Part shown: piece after piece, positions 27,067 to 36,154 of the stretch
How positions within the stretch are numbered: the stretch's first letter is position 1
How the letters are laid out: each line of letters opens with the position of its first letter
DNA from: Caldalkalibacillus mannanilyticus JCM 10596
GTDB lineage: Bacteria; Bacillota; Bacilli; Caldalkalibacillales; JCM-10596
Direction of reading: 5' to 3'
DNA length: 64,000 nucleotides
NCBI RefSeq assembly: GCF_000615945.1
Contig: NZ_BAMO01000004.1
Span: 62,001-126,000 of the forward strand
Position numbers and translations under genes: made by a program
Notes under the pieces: model-generated
What the model saw: the letters and a program-made list of their open reading frames with translations, nothing else
Databases searched by the model: none
Told to the model about the DNA's origin: nothing

Positions 27067-27813
27067 CTAAGCTATAGTTGTAATTATAGGTTGATCTCTT
27101 GTAATAATTATTGTGTGCTCATGTTGAGCACACAAGCTATTATCAGGGACACATAAAGTCCAACCATCAGGACTTTTGACTGCATACTCTGCTCCAGTTG
27201 ACAAAAAGGGCTCAATAGTAATGACCATACCTTCTTTCAGTACACGTTTATCATCTTTTCTATAAAAAGGAAAAATATCGTTAGGTGCCTCATGTAGAGA
27301 TTTCCCAATACCATGACTACACAGATTCATAATTACTTTGTACCCACTTTTCCGGGCTTCGCTTTGGATAATCCTCCCAATTTGATTCAATTTTACACCA
27401 TGTCTAAGCGAAGAAATAACCTTCATCATGGTATTGTGTGTATGCTGACAAAGTCGCGTTATAGAAGTGTTATATAAAGGAACTTGGAAGGAATGTCCTG
27501 CATCGGCAAAATAACCACCCAGTTCAGCGGATACATCAATATTTATTAGGTCACCTTCTTGGACCTTTCGATCCCCTGGAACTCCGTGAGCAATCTCTTG
27601 ATTAATACTAATGCATGTTTCACCAGGAAAGTTATAAGACGTCTTCGGTGCAGATACCGCTCCATATTTTTTTAAAAATCTTCCCCCAATGTCATCTAAT
27701 TCTTTAGTCGTCATTCCGATATGCGTCTGACGTTTCATCTCACTTATTGTCAATGCAACAATTTTGCCAATTTCCTTTAGCCCATCAATATCGCTCTTAC
27801 CTCCAACCGTCAT
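27067..27813 (-). CDS. map: type I methionine aminopeptidase
   Basis: 248 residues, the size of the catalytic core alone. The metal ligands are visible in order: D in INIDVSAELGG, D in YFADAGHS, H in CSHGIGKSLHE, E in TIEPF and E in QHEHT. It removes the initiator methionine. It is not in the ribosomal-protein operon, so it is probably a second, stand-alone copy like B. subtilis YflG. SD GGAGGG precedes the ATG. Confidence 0.93.
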   Translation of the reverse strand: MTVGGKSDIDGLKEIGKIVALTISEMKRQTHIGMTTKELDDIGGRFLKKYGAVSAPKTSYNFPGETCISINQEIAHGVPGDRKVQEGDLINIDVSAELGGYFADAGHSFQVPLYNTSITRLCQHTHNTMMKVISSLRHGVKLNQIGRIIQSEARKSGYKVIMNLCSHGIGKSLHEAPNDIFPFYRKDDKRVLKEGMVITIEPFLSTGAEYAVKSPDGWTLCVPDNSLCAQHEHTIIITRDQPIITTIA

Positions 27814-28179
27814 ATACAGAGCCCTCCATTCTTTTGATATTCATATTTTACCACATTACCAGCTTAAGATTCAGAGCTTTAAGCACTACTTAATAAAAGG
27901 AGCTTGTGCAACGTCTTCCGCCAAATCTGCTCCTCAATTGCATTTATTTTGCTTGTGACTTAAGCGATACATTGGTAAAATTAAGTCAAAAAGTGTTTCT
28001 TGATAAAGATACTTGACAACATGGTAGAGATTAAATTTGAAATTCATGAAACGATAAAAACCACCTCAGAGGGATCAAAAGGGTGGGGGACATTATTGAT
28101 TGAAAGAAGTAATTGAAATGAGGAATCTGCTTAATGTTTGGAGCTTTATTAAATAGAAACGCCATCTTAGGGGGACATA
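27814..28179. other. intergenic stretch without recognised gene
   Basis: AT-rich region between the divergent map and lipoprotein genes. It should hold both promoters, but I see no clear operator, RNA or coding remnant. Confidence 0.4.
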
Positions 28180-29103
28180 ATGAAGAAACAATTTTTATCC
28201 ATGATAACGATAACGACAATTTTATTGACTATGAGCGGTTGTCAAGTAATTGAAGAATTCAAAGAAGGCTATGAGCAAGAAATGAAGAAACAAGAGGAGA
28301 TACAACAAAAAGTAGAGAAGTCAAATATACCTCCATTAACAAAAAACGAGTATGTCAGTGAAATTGTAACTTTACAAACAGAGTTGAAAGATTCGTTTAC
28401 TGCTTTTGGAGAAGCAATGGAGACATTGACAAGTTCTCAAGAGATAGATCATGCACTTAATAAAGTAAATCAGATTAGAGAAATCGTTGATAAGTTTGAG
28501 ATACTAAATGCTCCAGATGAATTCAAAATTCCACAGGAAGAGTTCTTATTAGCTATGGATTTATTCCGAAAAGGCTTAGATAAAATGGAGGAGTACTTAA
28601 CAGTGACAGGTCAACCCTCTACTTATGAGGAAGCTGCTGAGTACCTATCTGAGGCGCAAGACCACTATAGCTATGCTTTTGCAGTGATAGATCTTACAGA
28701 AGATCTTCCAGTTGTTGGCGGAGACGGAACTTTATCATCCAGTGACTTAGAAGCATTAGATAATATTGCAGGGATGGATCGTCGTAGCGTTCTTTTAAAT
28801 ATCTCAAAAGACGGCCATGAATTAGTTGGAAAATGGGGATTCTTTAATGATGATGGTACTTTTAATATATCTATCGTTATTCATGAGAATGGTCAATATG
28901 AAGGGTATGGAAATGGAAAATACCCAAATGACCCCATGGAAGGAACATGGAATTATAACTATTTAAAACGAACTCTTGTATTTGACCATGTGGGAGATAT
29001 TCGTTCATTTAATATGGATGTTCAATCATTCAAAGACAATACGATTCGCCTAATGGATTTAGATTCTCTGAGAACGTTCGACTACGTTAAAGAAGGTCAA
29101 TAG
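28180..29103 (+). CDS. putative lipoprotein with helical domain (DUF3994/DUF7018-like)
   Basis: 307 residues with a lipoprotein signal peptide ending LLTMSGC (Cys21). A helical charged part (25-190) is followed by a small beta-rich C-terminal part with GKWGFFNDDGTF and GTWNYNYLKRTL, reminiscent of the lipocalin-like strands in Bacillus DUF3994-type lipoproteins. The family call is tentative. Stands alone at the start of an accessory region. Confidence 0.7.
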   Translation: MKKQFLSMITITTILLTMSGCQVIEEFKEGYEQEMKKQEEIQQKVEKSNIPPLTKNEYVSEIVTLQTELKDSFTAFGEAMETLTSSQEIDHALNKVNQIREIVDKFEILNAPDEFKIPQEEFLLAMDLFRKGLDKMEEYLTVTGQPSTYEEAAEYLSEAQDHYSYAFAVIDLTEDLPVVGGDGTLSSSDLEALDNIAGMDRRSVLLNISKDGHELVGKWGFFNDDGTFNISIVIHENGQYEGYGNGKYPNDPMEGTWNYNYLKRTLVFDHVGDIRSFNMDVQSFKDNTIRLMDLDSLRTFDYVKEGQ

Positions 29104-29269
29104 TTAAAATGTGTGAAACTTTAGTTGGATTTCACCTTATTAAAAAACCAAATCATAGCTGTGATAGCTCATACTGTTTACTTTCAGGATCATGAGCCAT
29201 GTCAATGGATAGAGTAGGGCAGGTCGAACAGTTGTCATTATTCGATAGGGGCAGTACAAAAAGTCAGTG

Positions 29270-29293
29270 GAGCTTCAGTAATTGAAGCTCTTT
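29270..29293 (+). terminator. hairpin terminator
   Basis: GAGCTTCA (29270-29277) pairs with TGAAGCTC (29283-29290), then TTT. Bases 29104-29362 hold nothing else I can name. Confidence 0.55.
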
Positions 29294-29362
29294 AAATTAT
29301 TCCCTTTCAATTTTCTGTTAAATAGAAAGATATTAAACAAGTTAGAATGGAGGTTGTTCATA

Positions 29363-29461
29363 ATGAAATGGGAACAAATTCGCGAAAAATATCCTGAGCA
29401 ATGGGTACTTTTTGAAGATATGATGTACCAAAAGTTAGATGTTCTACGAGGTACGTCATAA
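29363..29461 (+). pseudogene. truncated small gene, 32 codons
   Basis: ATG at 29363 with GGAGG upstream encodes MKWEQIREKYPEQWVLFE and then ends after 32 residues. The start resembles the N-terminus of a Bacillus family of ~100-residue proteins of unknown function opening in the same way (from memory), so this is probably a truncated remnant. Confidence 0.5.
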
Positions 29462-29470
29462 ACCTCTCAT

Positions 29471-29501
<31 letters not shown>

Positions 29502-29540
29502 TTGCAATTTTTAAAGATTAAAAAATGTGCTTATACGCTG

Positions 29541-29592
29541 TAGACCTCCATCAGGTGGAATTTTCACTCCACCTGATGCTTTAGAACCAATT
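29541..29592. repeat. intergenic hairpin repeat, family 1, copy A
   Basis: TAGACCTCCATCAGGTGGA, ATTTTCAC loop, TCCACCTGATGCTTTAGAAC: an 11-bp perfect stem (29549-29559 / 29568-29578). Similar, more decayed sequences occur at 33686 and 42618. Resembles the dispersed intergenic repeats of Bacillus genomes; family name not assigned. Confidence 0.55.
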
Positions 29593-29603
29593 AAAACTAA
29601 TAT

Positions 29604-29849
29604 CTACAGATGCTTAGTAAGATTATAAAACATAGGAAGCTTGGCAGCCCTTCGAATAACTTGAAAAGCAACATTTTTCGGAACAGTCCTCCCTTTATTC
29701 TTGGCTGGCTCATTAAGTATATGGATTAATTCAACTGATAACTCACCTAGCTTTTTTTCAAGTTCCTTTTTATCTTCCATAGCGGCAATACTTCCATTAT
29801 GCTTTTTTAATGCATCGAGAATTAGATGTAGCTTTAATATAAAGTTTAA
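29604..29849 (-). pseudogene. C-terminal coding remnant, unknown
   Basis: An open frame of 81 residues with no good start (first Met is internal), rich in Lys/Leu, ending RRAAKLPMFYNLTKHL. It looks like the end of a longer gene whose beginning is lost. The product is not recognised. Confidence 0.4.
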
Positions 29850-29889
29850 TCAAAAACGTTCAACAAACCCCATATTCTACGGCACAAAA

Positions 29890-29930
29890 AAGAATCCATT
29901 TTGAAAAAAGATTGATCAAAATGGATTCTT
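29890..29930 (-). terminator. strong terminator (minus strand)
   Basis: A perfect 15-bp stem (AAGAATCCATTTTGA / TCAAAATGGATTCTT) followed on the minus strand by T-rich sequence. It seems to serve a gene remnant ending at 29971. Confidence 0.7.
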
Positions 29931-29970
29931 ATCCAGTAGATTTAAGTTTAGTTTTTATAAAAAAGTATGA

Positions 29971-30190
29971 TCATCTCTGTGATCCTTCCTCCATTAAAGC
30001 GCCCTTTTGCGGAATAACCACCAATCCTTGTTTGTCATTCGTATGATGTATTGAGCTCTCGTTCTTCGTTAGCTTAACGAAGAGACCTTAATTTTTCTTG
30101 TTTGAGTTTATTATTTGCTTTTCATTTTTAGACAAAATCCAGTCTGCAACCAATCGCTGCTGCTTTTTTCAAACCGTCTTGTCCTCTCTT
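29971..30190 (-). pseudogene. degraded gene remnant, unknown
   Basis: On the minus strand, frame ending at 29971 reads FVKLTKNESSIHHTNDKQG then LVVIPQKGALMEEGSQR; upstream, another frame reads KQQRLVADWILSKNEKQII. The pieces are in different frames and look like the end of one decayed coding sequence with a terminator after it. I cannot name the parent. The palindrome TCTTCGTTA-GCT-TAACGAAGA (30063-30083) lies inside. Confidence 0.35.
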
Positions 30191-30283
30191 CATATCAGTC
30201 TATGAACGGGGCGGGAAGGCTGCCATAAAGAAAGAACGGAAGCCGCGTTTTCCGCGCAGCTTCTGTCCCGATTTTCCGGACAA

Positions 30284-30793
30284 CTAACTCAAATATCGAT
30301 TTCGGATGACCCCCATGTGATGAATCTCGTGTCCTGCGATGCCGTACGCGAGGGCACGCGCCGTAATGCTTGCGTTGTTGGCTGTGCCTTTGCGGGACCA
30401 CGCCTCCGCCGGTAACCCACGCAGCAGTGTGATCGTCGATTGCCGTACGGCCCGGTAGTCTTCGGCCAATTGCGCGGTTGTCCAGCTTCCGAAAGGAGGC
30501 ATGAACAATTCCTGATCGAAACCGGACAGAGGCGTCTGGTCCCCTCTTGCGAACCGGAGGAGGCGGTAGGTCATGACGCGTTCTCCGTCTGCGATGTGGC
30601 CCACGACTTCTTTTAGCGTCCATTTGCCTTCCGCATACCGATAGGCGCCATGGCTCTCGGTCAACGATGCCAGCAACTCGGTCATTTGCTTTTCCTGGGC
30701 AAGCAGAATGTCGATGATGTTGCCATCCGGCACCAACCGGATATACTTTCCGAAGTCCCCGGCATATTCTTCTTCTGACGGTCTTTGATTCAT
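30284..30793 (-). CDS. DinB-family protein (probable transfer)
   Basis: 169 residues of the DinB/YfiT four-helix family: the three metal-binding His are probably in VVGHIADGE (~65) and HEIHHMG (~155-158). Members act as thiol S-transferases or are of unknown function. Base composition stands out: 37 of 60 bases at 30301-30360 are G or C (62%), while neighbours are clearly AT-rich. It looks like DNA from a higher-G+C relative such as Paenibacillus-type bacteria. A longer out-of-frame reading on the same strand is a G+C artefact. Confidence 0.85.
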   Translation of the reverse strand: MNQRPSEEEYAGDFGKYIRLVPDGNIIDILLAQEKQMTELLASLTESHGAYRYAEGKWTLKEVVGHIADGERVMTYRLLRFARGDQTPLSGFDQELFMPPFGSWTTAQLAEDYRAVRQSTITLLRGLPAEAWSRKGTANNASITARALAYGIAGHEIHHMGVIRNRYLS

Positions 30794-31054
30794 GCGTAAT
30801 CACCTCTCTATGGAGTTATAGAAAATTAAAATGCTCTTTCCAATGCTCTACCGCGATTTTTTTGCGAATTTCGTAATTTCGGCATGTATAATGAATTCGC
30901 GAAAGGATAAAACTTTCCTTCCAATAATTAAGTGTAAGCAACCACTTAGTTGGTCGGTGGCCACGCTAAACTACCCTTTAACTTAATAATAATCATCTCA
31001 ATTTTTCATAATTTCCACAATAAGTTATTCAATATAATGGCCCGTTTGCTGAAT

Positions 31055-31081
31055 AAAAAAATCCTGCAATACAGGATTTTT
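31055..31081 (+). terminator. hairpin terminator
   Basis: AAAAAATCCTG, CAATA loop, CAGGATTTTT. Works on either strand; no clear gene ends beside it on the plus strand. Confidence 0.6.
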
Positions 31082-31140
31082 GATCAAACATTTACAAACG
31101 GTTCGATTTTTTCAAAACGGTGCAGGGAAAAGCTTCGCAA

Positions 31141-31220
31141 CTTTTTTATAAACGTCGTGAATTTATTTTAAACATCGCATCTTTTTTATAAACATCACGA
31201 CTTTATTTCAAATCAACATT
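31141..31220. repeat. imperfect 40-bp tandem duplication
   Basis: Both units begin CTTTTTTATAAAC (31141 and 31181) and stay similar for most of 40 bases. The second unit overlaps the 3' end of the small gene at 31208. Confidence 0.6.
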
Positions 31221-31369
31221 AGATACATTAGATACGACTGTTTTTCGTCTAGCCGTTCGGCAATAATCCAGTCCCACAGTACATAGGTTTCAGGATCTAA
31301 GGAGAATTCTCTTAATAGATTAATATAATACTCCAATCTTTCTACTTTTTGCTCCAATGTTTCTTTCAT
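31208..31369 (-). CDS. small protein, 53 residues
   Basis: ATG at 31369 with a G-rich ribosome site 8 bases upstream encodes MKETLEQKVERLEYYINLL and a Trp-rich middle (YVLWDWIIAERL). The N-terminus resembles that of DUF1878-type (YhaI-like) Bacillus proteins, but the rest is shorter. It may be a small real gene or a shortened copy. The end runs through short direct repeats (two copies of ATTAGATAC). Confidence 0.5.
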   Translation of the reverse strand: MKETLEQKVERLEYYINLLREFSLDPETYVLWDWIIAERLDEKQSYLMYLMLI

Positions 31370-31399
31370 TATATCGCCCCCCATTTCCTCCCTTTATTT

Positions 31400-32181
31400 T
31401 CATTTGATACCACGAATTATTTCCTTCTCATTATTTTTTAAATATTCCATATCATCTAAATATAGATTAAGATGACCATTTTCTATATGTAACTGAAAAT
31501 CTTTATTACCATTATTGGCTTCAGAACGCATAAAGTCTATTAGACTCTGTAAACGTTTTATTAAAACACTAGTAAAAGACTCTTTTTCTTCAGAGTTTAC
31601 TCCATAAGTATCCAGAAACAACCTTGTCTTTCTTATTTGTTCCTTTAAATTGCCGTAACAATCTGGATTATTAGGGTTTTTAAAAGGCACCCATCGGTAA
31701 ATGGCATAGGCTATATCCCACATTTTCGATCCTGGATGGAGAGTATCAAAATCAATTATGCCTGTAGCTTCATTCTTTATTACAGTAACATTATAAGGCG
31801 CAAAATCTCCGTGACACATTACTTCAATAGGATAAGATGCGGGTAACATCCACTGCTTATCATTTGTAAGTCGTGATAAGTATCTTTCACTATACTTATG
31901 AAACTGCAATAATAATTTCGAAGTGGACACTAGCATTGAGTCACTTAACATCTCTTCAGGTAATGGATAGTGAAAAACATGACCCGGTAAAAAAGAAAGT
32001 ACTTCCTCTCCTTTTTCATTTATACCATATGGTTTTGGCACAAAATCAGCACCTTCTTCACGAATAAATTGTAAAAAGTCATGTATATCCTTTGTCCATT
32101 TGTTAGAAGGTCGTACAACCGTTTCTTCTACTTTATGAATTTTACCGCTTCTACACCTGTGAGCTCTTCCCTATGTTTCAT
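31400..32181 (-). pseudogene. APH-family phosphotransferase, frame interrupted
   Basis: A kinase of the aminoglycoside/choline phosphotransferase fold. The catalytic loop CHGDFAPYN and the metal-binding IIDFD are intact. The main frame starts only at 32041, but translation can begin at ATG 32181 (SD GGAGGG) if one A is restored in the run at 32140-32143, giving MKHREELTG...IHKVEETVVRP and a length of ~260. Chromosomal members often have unknown small-molecule targets; antibiotic resistance should not be assumed. Confidence 0.75.
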
Positions 32182-32247
32182 ATATACCCTCCTACCTCTC
32201 TCCGTGTTCATGATGGATTGTGATTTCATTTGAATCCGCAATGCAAT

Positions 32248-32562
32248 TTACTTTTTTTGCTCAATTCTATATTTCTTATAAAATTCTCTGTGTTCTTTGC
32301 CGTTTAATACCTTACCTTCTTTTGTTATATAGATTATTTCTCCAGGCTTACTTCGTTCAAACTCTCTTCTTGCTTCGGCTGCAATTCTCTCAGACTCTTC
32401 TATACTAATCACTCCATATGCAGAGTTTCTTTTCTTGTCTTCAGACTCATTTGATATCTCAATATTTCTTTCATTATCCGTATTATCAAAAGTAATTATA
32501 ATTGACATCAATATCATACTGACAGTTAGTACAGTTAAACAAATTATTAGCCATTTAACCAA
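32248..32562 (-). CDS. small membrane-anchored protein, unknown
   Basis: About 104 residues. One N-terminal membrane segment (WLIICLTVLTVSMILMSIIITF) and a charged soluble tail. TTG at 32562 fits AAAGGAG with 8-base spacing better than the TTG directly abutting that site. No family recognised. Confidence 0.6.
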   Translation of the reverse strand: MVKWLIICLTVLTVSMILMSIIITFDNTDNERNIEISNESEDKKRNSAYGVISIEESERIAAEARREFERSKPGEIIYITKEGKVLNGKEHREFYKKYRIEQKK

Positions 32563-32823
32563 TTTTTGCAACTCCTTTACCTAGTTTTTGTCTTAACAAA
32601 TGGCAGGAAGGGATAAAAACCTTAGCTGTTCATTTACTATACCTACCAACGATTGCTGACCACGTTCAACCTTCAATTCCATTATAAGGCACTTTTCCTG
32701 AGCATGGAAAGCGTCTTTTTAGTGGAATAATAGATTGACCTAACTCCATTATTTTGAAATAATTGTAATAAGTAATTGGGTAGTAGGATTGTGGAGTTAT
32801 GTAGATAGATAGGAGTTTTTATA

Positions 32824-33375
32824 ATGACAATAAGGACAAAAATCATTTCAATTGCAGCTGTGTCTGGTGGAGGGAAAACTACAATAACAAAGAAATTAGG
32901 CGATAAATTGAATAATTCAAAAGAATTGTTTTTTGATGATTATGACTTTGAAGATTCACCAGAAGATTTAATTAATTGGGTGAAAAAAGGAGCTGATTAT
33001 AACCTATGGAATTTGGAGCCTCTACTTTCAGATATTGATTTATTAATAAATTCTAAGGAAGCACCCTCTTACATATTGCTCGACTACCCATTCGCATATA
33101 AGAATGATAAAATGAAAAAACTTATTGATATTTCTATTTATATTGACACTCCTTTAGATGTAGCAATGGCTAGGCGTATTATTAGAGATTACAAAAATAA
33201 TTCAATAACAGAAATACATAACGATATAAATTTTTATCTGAAGAATGGGAGAATAGCTTATTTAGAAATGGAAAATACAATAAAACCCAGTTCAGACACT
33301 GTTATAGACGGAACATTTTCTCCTGATAAAATTGTTGAGCTTATCATAAAGGAAATAAGAGATAGAGAATTATAG
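32824..33375 (+). CDS. P-loop nucleoside/uridine kinase-like protein
   Basis: 183 residues with Walker A AAVSGGGKTT (~11-20), a DDYDFED stretch where uridine kinases have the base-binding Asp, and a lid-like MARRIIRDY segment. Resembles the uridine-kinase-like ATPases of Bacillus; the substrate is open. SD ATAGGAG. Single gene in an accessory region. Confidence 0.75.
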   Translation: MTIRTKIISIAAVSGGGKTTITKKLGDKLNNSKELFFDDYDFEDSPEDLINWVKKGADYNLWNLEPLLSDIDLLINSKEAPSYILLDYPFAYKNDKMKKLIDISIYIDTPLDVAMARRIIRDYKNNSITEIHNDINFYLKNGRIAYLEMENTIKPSSDTVIDGTFSPDKIVELIIKEIRDREL

Positions 33376-33610
33376 ATATTCCACAAACGGGCGCTAATCT
33401 GGAATATGAATTTGATTGATTTTGGTCTTTGATACCATATTTCACTAACCTAGTTAATAAAAGAAAATACTTATGCTAGAGATTTCTTCTCTATGAATTG
33501 ATAAATAACTGTTGTTATAGTATTCTAAGGACATGGAGATGTACGGAAGGAGCATGGATTTCAATGGGAGATATCCTTTAATGGCTAAGTAATTTAATGA
33601 ATTTATTTTT

Positions 33611-33640
33611 CCCCTATTATTCTTAAGGGGCAATTTTTCA
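33611..33640 (+). terminator. hairpin terminator after kinase gene
   Basis: CCCCT and AGGGG arms with ATTATTCTTA loop, then CAATTTTTC. It lies about 235 bases after the kinase stop, so the assignment is loose. Confidence 0.45.
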
Positions 33641-33685
33641 TTTTTTTAAACCATTATAGGATCGCTGGGTTCATGTACTATAAAG

Positions 33686-33763
33686 TAGACTTCCATCAGA
33701 TGTTTTTTGACTCTATCTCATGGGAGCCCGCCCTTATCAGGTTCTTCGCTTAAAACCTGATAA
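33686..33763. repeat. intergenic hairpin repeat, family 1, copy B (decayed)
   Basis: TAGACTTCCATCAGATG matches the start of copy A; the rest has diverged. A 10-bp perfect stem TTATCAGGTT / AACCTGATAA lies at 33734-33763. Confidence 0.4.
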
Positions 33764-33774
33764 ACACACCAAGT

Positions 33775-33802
33775 GAATGCCTATTTTAGGTATTCTTTTT
33801 TT
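33775..33802 (+). terminator. hairpin terminator
   Basis: GAATGCCT / AGGTATTC around ATTTT, then seven T; directly upstream of the SDR gene. Apart from this and the repeat, 33376-33863 has nothing I recognise. Confidence 0.55.
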
Positions 33803-33863
33803 ATTTGGTAAGCATACGTCTCCAATAGTACTTTGTGCAGGCTGTCCATGAGGAGTAGATATT

Positions 33864-34640
33864 ATGAAACGATTAATGAATAAGATTGCGATTGTTACTG
33901 GCGCTAGTCGGGTAAATGGCATAGGAACTGCAATATGCCGAGAATTAGCCAGAGAAGGTTCAGACATTTTTTTCACCCATTGGTCAAAATATGATCGGAT
34001 GATGGATTATTTTATTAATGATGATTCCGATTGGTCTTGGCATCTTATGGAGGAGATTCGCAGCTTTGGCGTGCGATGCGAATCAATGGAAGTTGATCTA
34101 TCGAAGCCTGACGCACAAAAAAAACTACTTGATAAAGTTAATGAGAAACTAGGTTCTCCATCCATTCTTGTAAATAATGCAACACATTCGGTTGACGTAG
34201 ATTTTCGGTCTATCAATGCCGATATTTTCGATGCTCATTATAACGTAAATGTAAGAGGTTCGTGTCTTTTAACTGCTGAATTTGCGCGTCTAATAGAAGG
34301 AAAACATGGTGGTCGAATTATTAACATGGTGTCCGGTCAAGACAAATCACCTGAGCCGGGCAACTTGGCTTATGTTTCAACAAAAGGGGCTGTTTCGGCA
34401 TTTACTAAATCAATCGCTCTTGAATTAGCACCACTTAAAATCACAGTTAATGCTGTAGATCCTGGTCCAACTGACAGTGGGTGGATGAACAGTGAGCTGA
34501 AGGAATCTTTATTACCGAAATTTCCTATGGGTCGAATCGGTGAGCCTAGAGATGCTGCAAAGTTAGTCGTCTTTTTAGCAAGTGAAGAATCCGAATGGAT
34601 AACAGGACAAATTATCCACTCAGATGGCGGTTTCTGGTGA
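33864..34640 (+). CDS. short-chain dehydrogenase/reductase (SDR)
   Basis: 258 residues. Cofactor motif TGASRVNGIG (TGxxxGxG with an insertion), NNA motif LVNNATHS, catalytic Ser in NMVSGQ and YxxxK in AYVSTKGA. FabG-like fold. An insertion of about 15 residues after the second strand (HWSKYDRMMDYFIND) is longer than in FabG and occurs in Bacillus SDRs of unknown substrate. SD GAGGAG. A terminator follows. Confidence 0.88.
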   Translation: MKRLMNKIAIVTGASRVNGIGTAICRELAREGSDIFFTHWSKYDRMMDYFINDDSDWSWHLMEEIRSFGVRCESMEVDLSKPDAQKKLLDKVNEKLGSPSILVNNATHSVDVDFRSINADIFDAHYNVNVRGSCLLTAEFARLIEGKHGGRIINMVSGQDKSPEPGNLAYVSTKGAVSAFTKSIALELAPLKITVNAVDPGPTDSGWMNSELKESLLPKFPMGRIGEPRDAAKLVVFLASEESEWITGQIIHSDGGFW

Positions 34641-34658
34641 TTTAACGTGTAATCAACT

Positions 34659-34703
34659 AAAGCCGGATATCCCTGTTTCGTATATTGGGAGTCCGGCTTT
34701 TTT
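34659..34703 (+). terminator. rho-independent terminator after SDR gene
   Basis: AAAGCCGGA (34659-34667) pairs with TCCGGCTTT (34692-34700), followed by T. Confidence 0.8.
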
Positions 34704-34753
34704 ATGTGAAAATAGTGGAGATAACAAACTTACGGAAACCTTATTTTATTGTT

Positions 34754-36154
34754 TTACCCTTTATCATTTTGCGGCGATACAAGAAATTCCATGGTGGCTT
34801 TAAGACCTCCTTTTTCTTCGTGATTTTCCAGCAGAAAGCGACCGTGATGTACTTTCACAATCCTTGCCACCATCGGAAGCCCTAGTCCATGTCCTTGCCG
34901 GACAGCTCCCTTTCTTGTTGATGAATAAGGTAATTCAGTAATTCCTTTCAATTGCTCTTGAGAGATGCCTCGGCCGTTATCTTTTACGATAAACCGATAG
35001 TGAGAATGGTCCTTGGATAGAGAGCTTTCCAGTATGATTTGGCACCCCTGTGGGTTATGACTTATACTATTTTGGACAAGATTATTAATTGCTCGGAGCA
35101 GTAACTTCTCGTCCCCAATGATCTGAACTGCTTCAACTTCCAAATTCAACTCAATGTTATAACTGCTGTCCAATCCGTTATTCAAAAAATCCGCAGCAGC
35201 CTGCCTCGCCAAAACCGATAACCTAGTGTGCTTCAAATTCAAAGGTTGCATATCATACTCAAGCATCGAGACCAGATTCAAATCACTTACAAGTGAGCGT
35301 AGCTTCTCCCCTTGGCGGCGTATAATAGCCGCCTGTTGCCTTTGTTCCTGTGGCAAGTCCATATTATCTTCCATTTCGCTTGAATAGCCTAGGATCATCG
35401 AGAGCGGAGTCCTGATATCATGAGAAATCCCCGCAATCCAGTTGGAACGTGCTTCATCCCTTGCCTTCAACGCCGCTGTCTTATCCTGAAGCATAGAAGA
35501 CGCAGAATTTATGCTCTGGGCTATATCAACAAATAGGCCTTTGGAATCCAACTGGACTGCTTGTCCATTGGCAAGATTGTGGATTCCAGTCACAAGAGGA
35601 CGTATTCCTCTTATGATACGAATGCCTAGCACAACAGAAATCAGTAGAGCCAAAACTACGTTAAAGAGTAGCAGTAAAACCAACCGCAGAGGCATCGACT
35701 TTACCCACTCACTAAGGAAATCCAGTTGATACTTCCAATGACTTTTCTTTGGATATCCAATTACAATTAGACCGTCCTCATGCTCCCAGATATAGACTGG
35801 ATATTCCATCAGATAATAACGTGAGAACTTGGCTACCTCAACAAGATTATAGGATCGAGGAATATCATTAGGCAGATGATATTCCCACTGCACATTCCCA
35901 TCTTTACTTAGTAGCATGGCCCAAGCATAATTGTTCTCCAACAGCCCAGAGGTGTGTTCATCCAGACCATATCCCCCCTCCCCCTTGTCTAAACCTTGAG
36001 ATACTTGTTTGAGCAAAGTTTCAGGAGATGGGCGGTTGTTTATTTCCTTGAACAACAGCGTACCCAGCAGTACAAAATTAAAAATTAACAAAAATATCGA
36101 TACAAAGATGGTCGTAAAAACAAAACGGCGTAATATACGAATTACTCCTTCCAC
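34754..36154 (-). CDS. sensor histidine kinase of the peptide-resistance module
   Basis: 466 residues: membrane helix at ~10-33, extracytoplasmic part of ~120 residues, second helix ~156-180, HAMP-like linker, dimerisation domain with phospho-accepting H245 (AGISHDIRTPLS) and HATPase domain with N (NNLVQNSISHN), DNGRGIS and GHGLGLPM. GTG start directly after the response-regulator stop. It resembles the kinases that sense lantibiotics or other peptides; the signal is inferred from the adjoining ABC genes. Confidence 0.9.
   Translation of the reverse strand: MEGVIRILRRFVFTTIFVSIFLLIFNFVLLGTLLFKEINNRPSPETLLKQVSQGLDKGEGGYGLDEHTSGLLENNYAWAMLLSKDGNVQWEYHLPNDIPRSYNLVEVAKFSRYYLMEYPVYIWEHEDGLIVIGYPKKSHWKYQLDFLSEWVKSMPLRLVLLLLFNVVLALLISVVLGIRIIRGIRPLVTGIHNLANGQAVQLDSKGLFVDIAQSINSASSMLQDKTAALKARDEARSNWIAGISHDIRTPLSMILGYSSEMEDNMDLPQEQRQQAAIIRRQGEKLRSLVSDLNLVSMLEYDMQPLNLKHTRLSVLARQAAADFLNNGLDSSYNIELNLEVEAVQIIGDEKLLLRAINNLVQNSISHNPQGCQIILESSLSKDHSHYRFIVKDNGRGISQEQLKGITELPYSSTRKGAVRQGHGLGLPMVARIVKVHHGRFLLENHEEKGGLKATMEFLVSPQNDKG

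Noticed and set aside
27764-27958. 64-residue plus-strand frame over the map start
   Set aside because: Antisense to map's 5' end, no ribosome site, no family likeness.
30195-30803. 202-residue open frame on the minus strand
   Set aside because: Overlaps the DinB gene in another frame; low-complexity Arg/His-rich product typical of shadow frames in G+C-rich DNA, while the 169-residue frame has the DinB family sequence.
31400-32181. Aminoglycoside resistance gene
   Set aside because: Only the general APH fold is visible; chromosomal members commonly act on other substrates, and the frame is broken.
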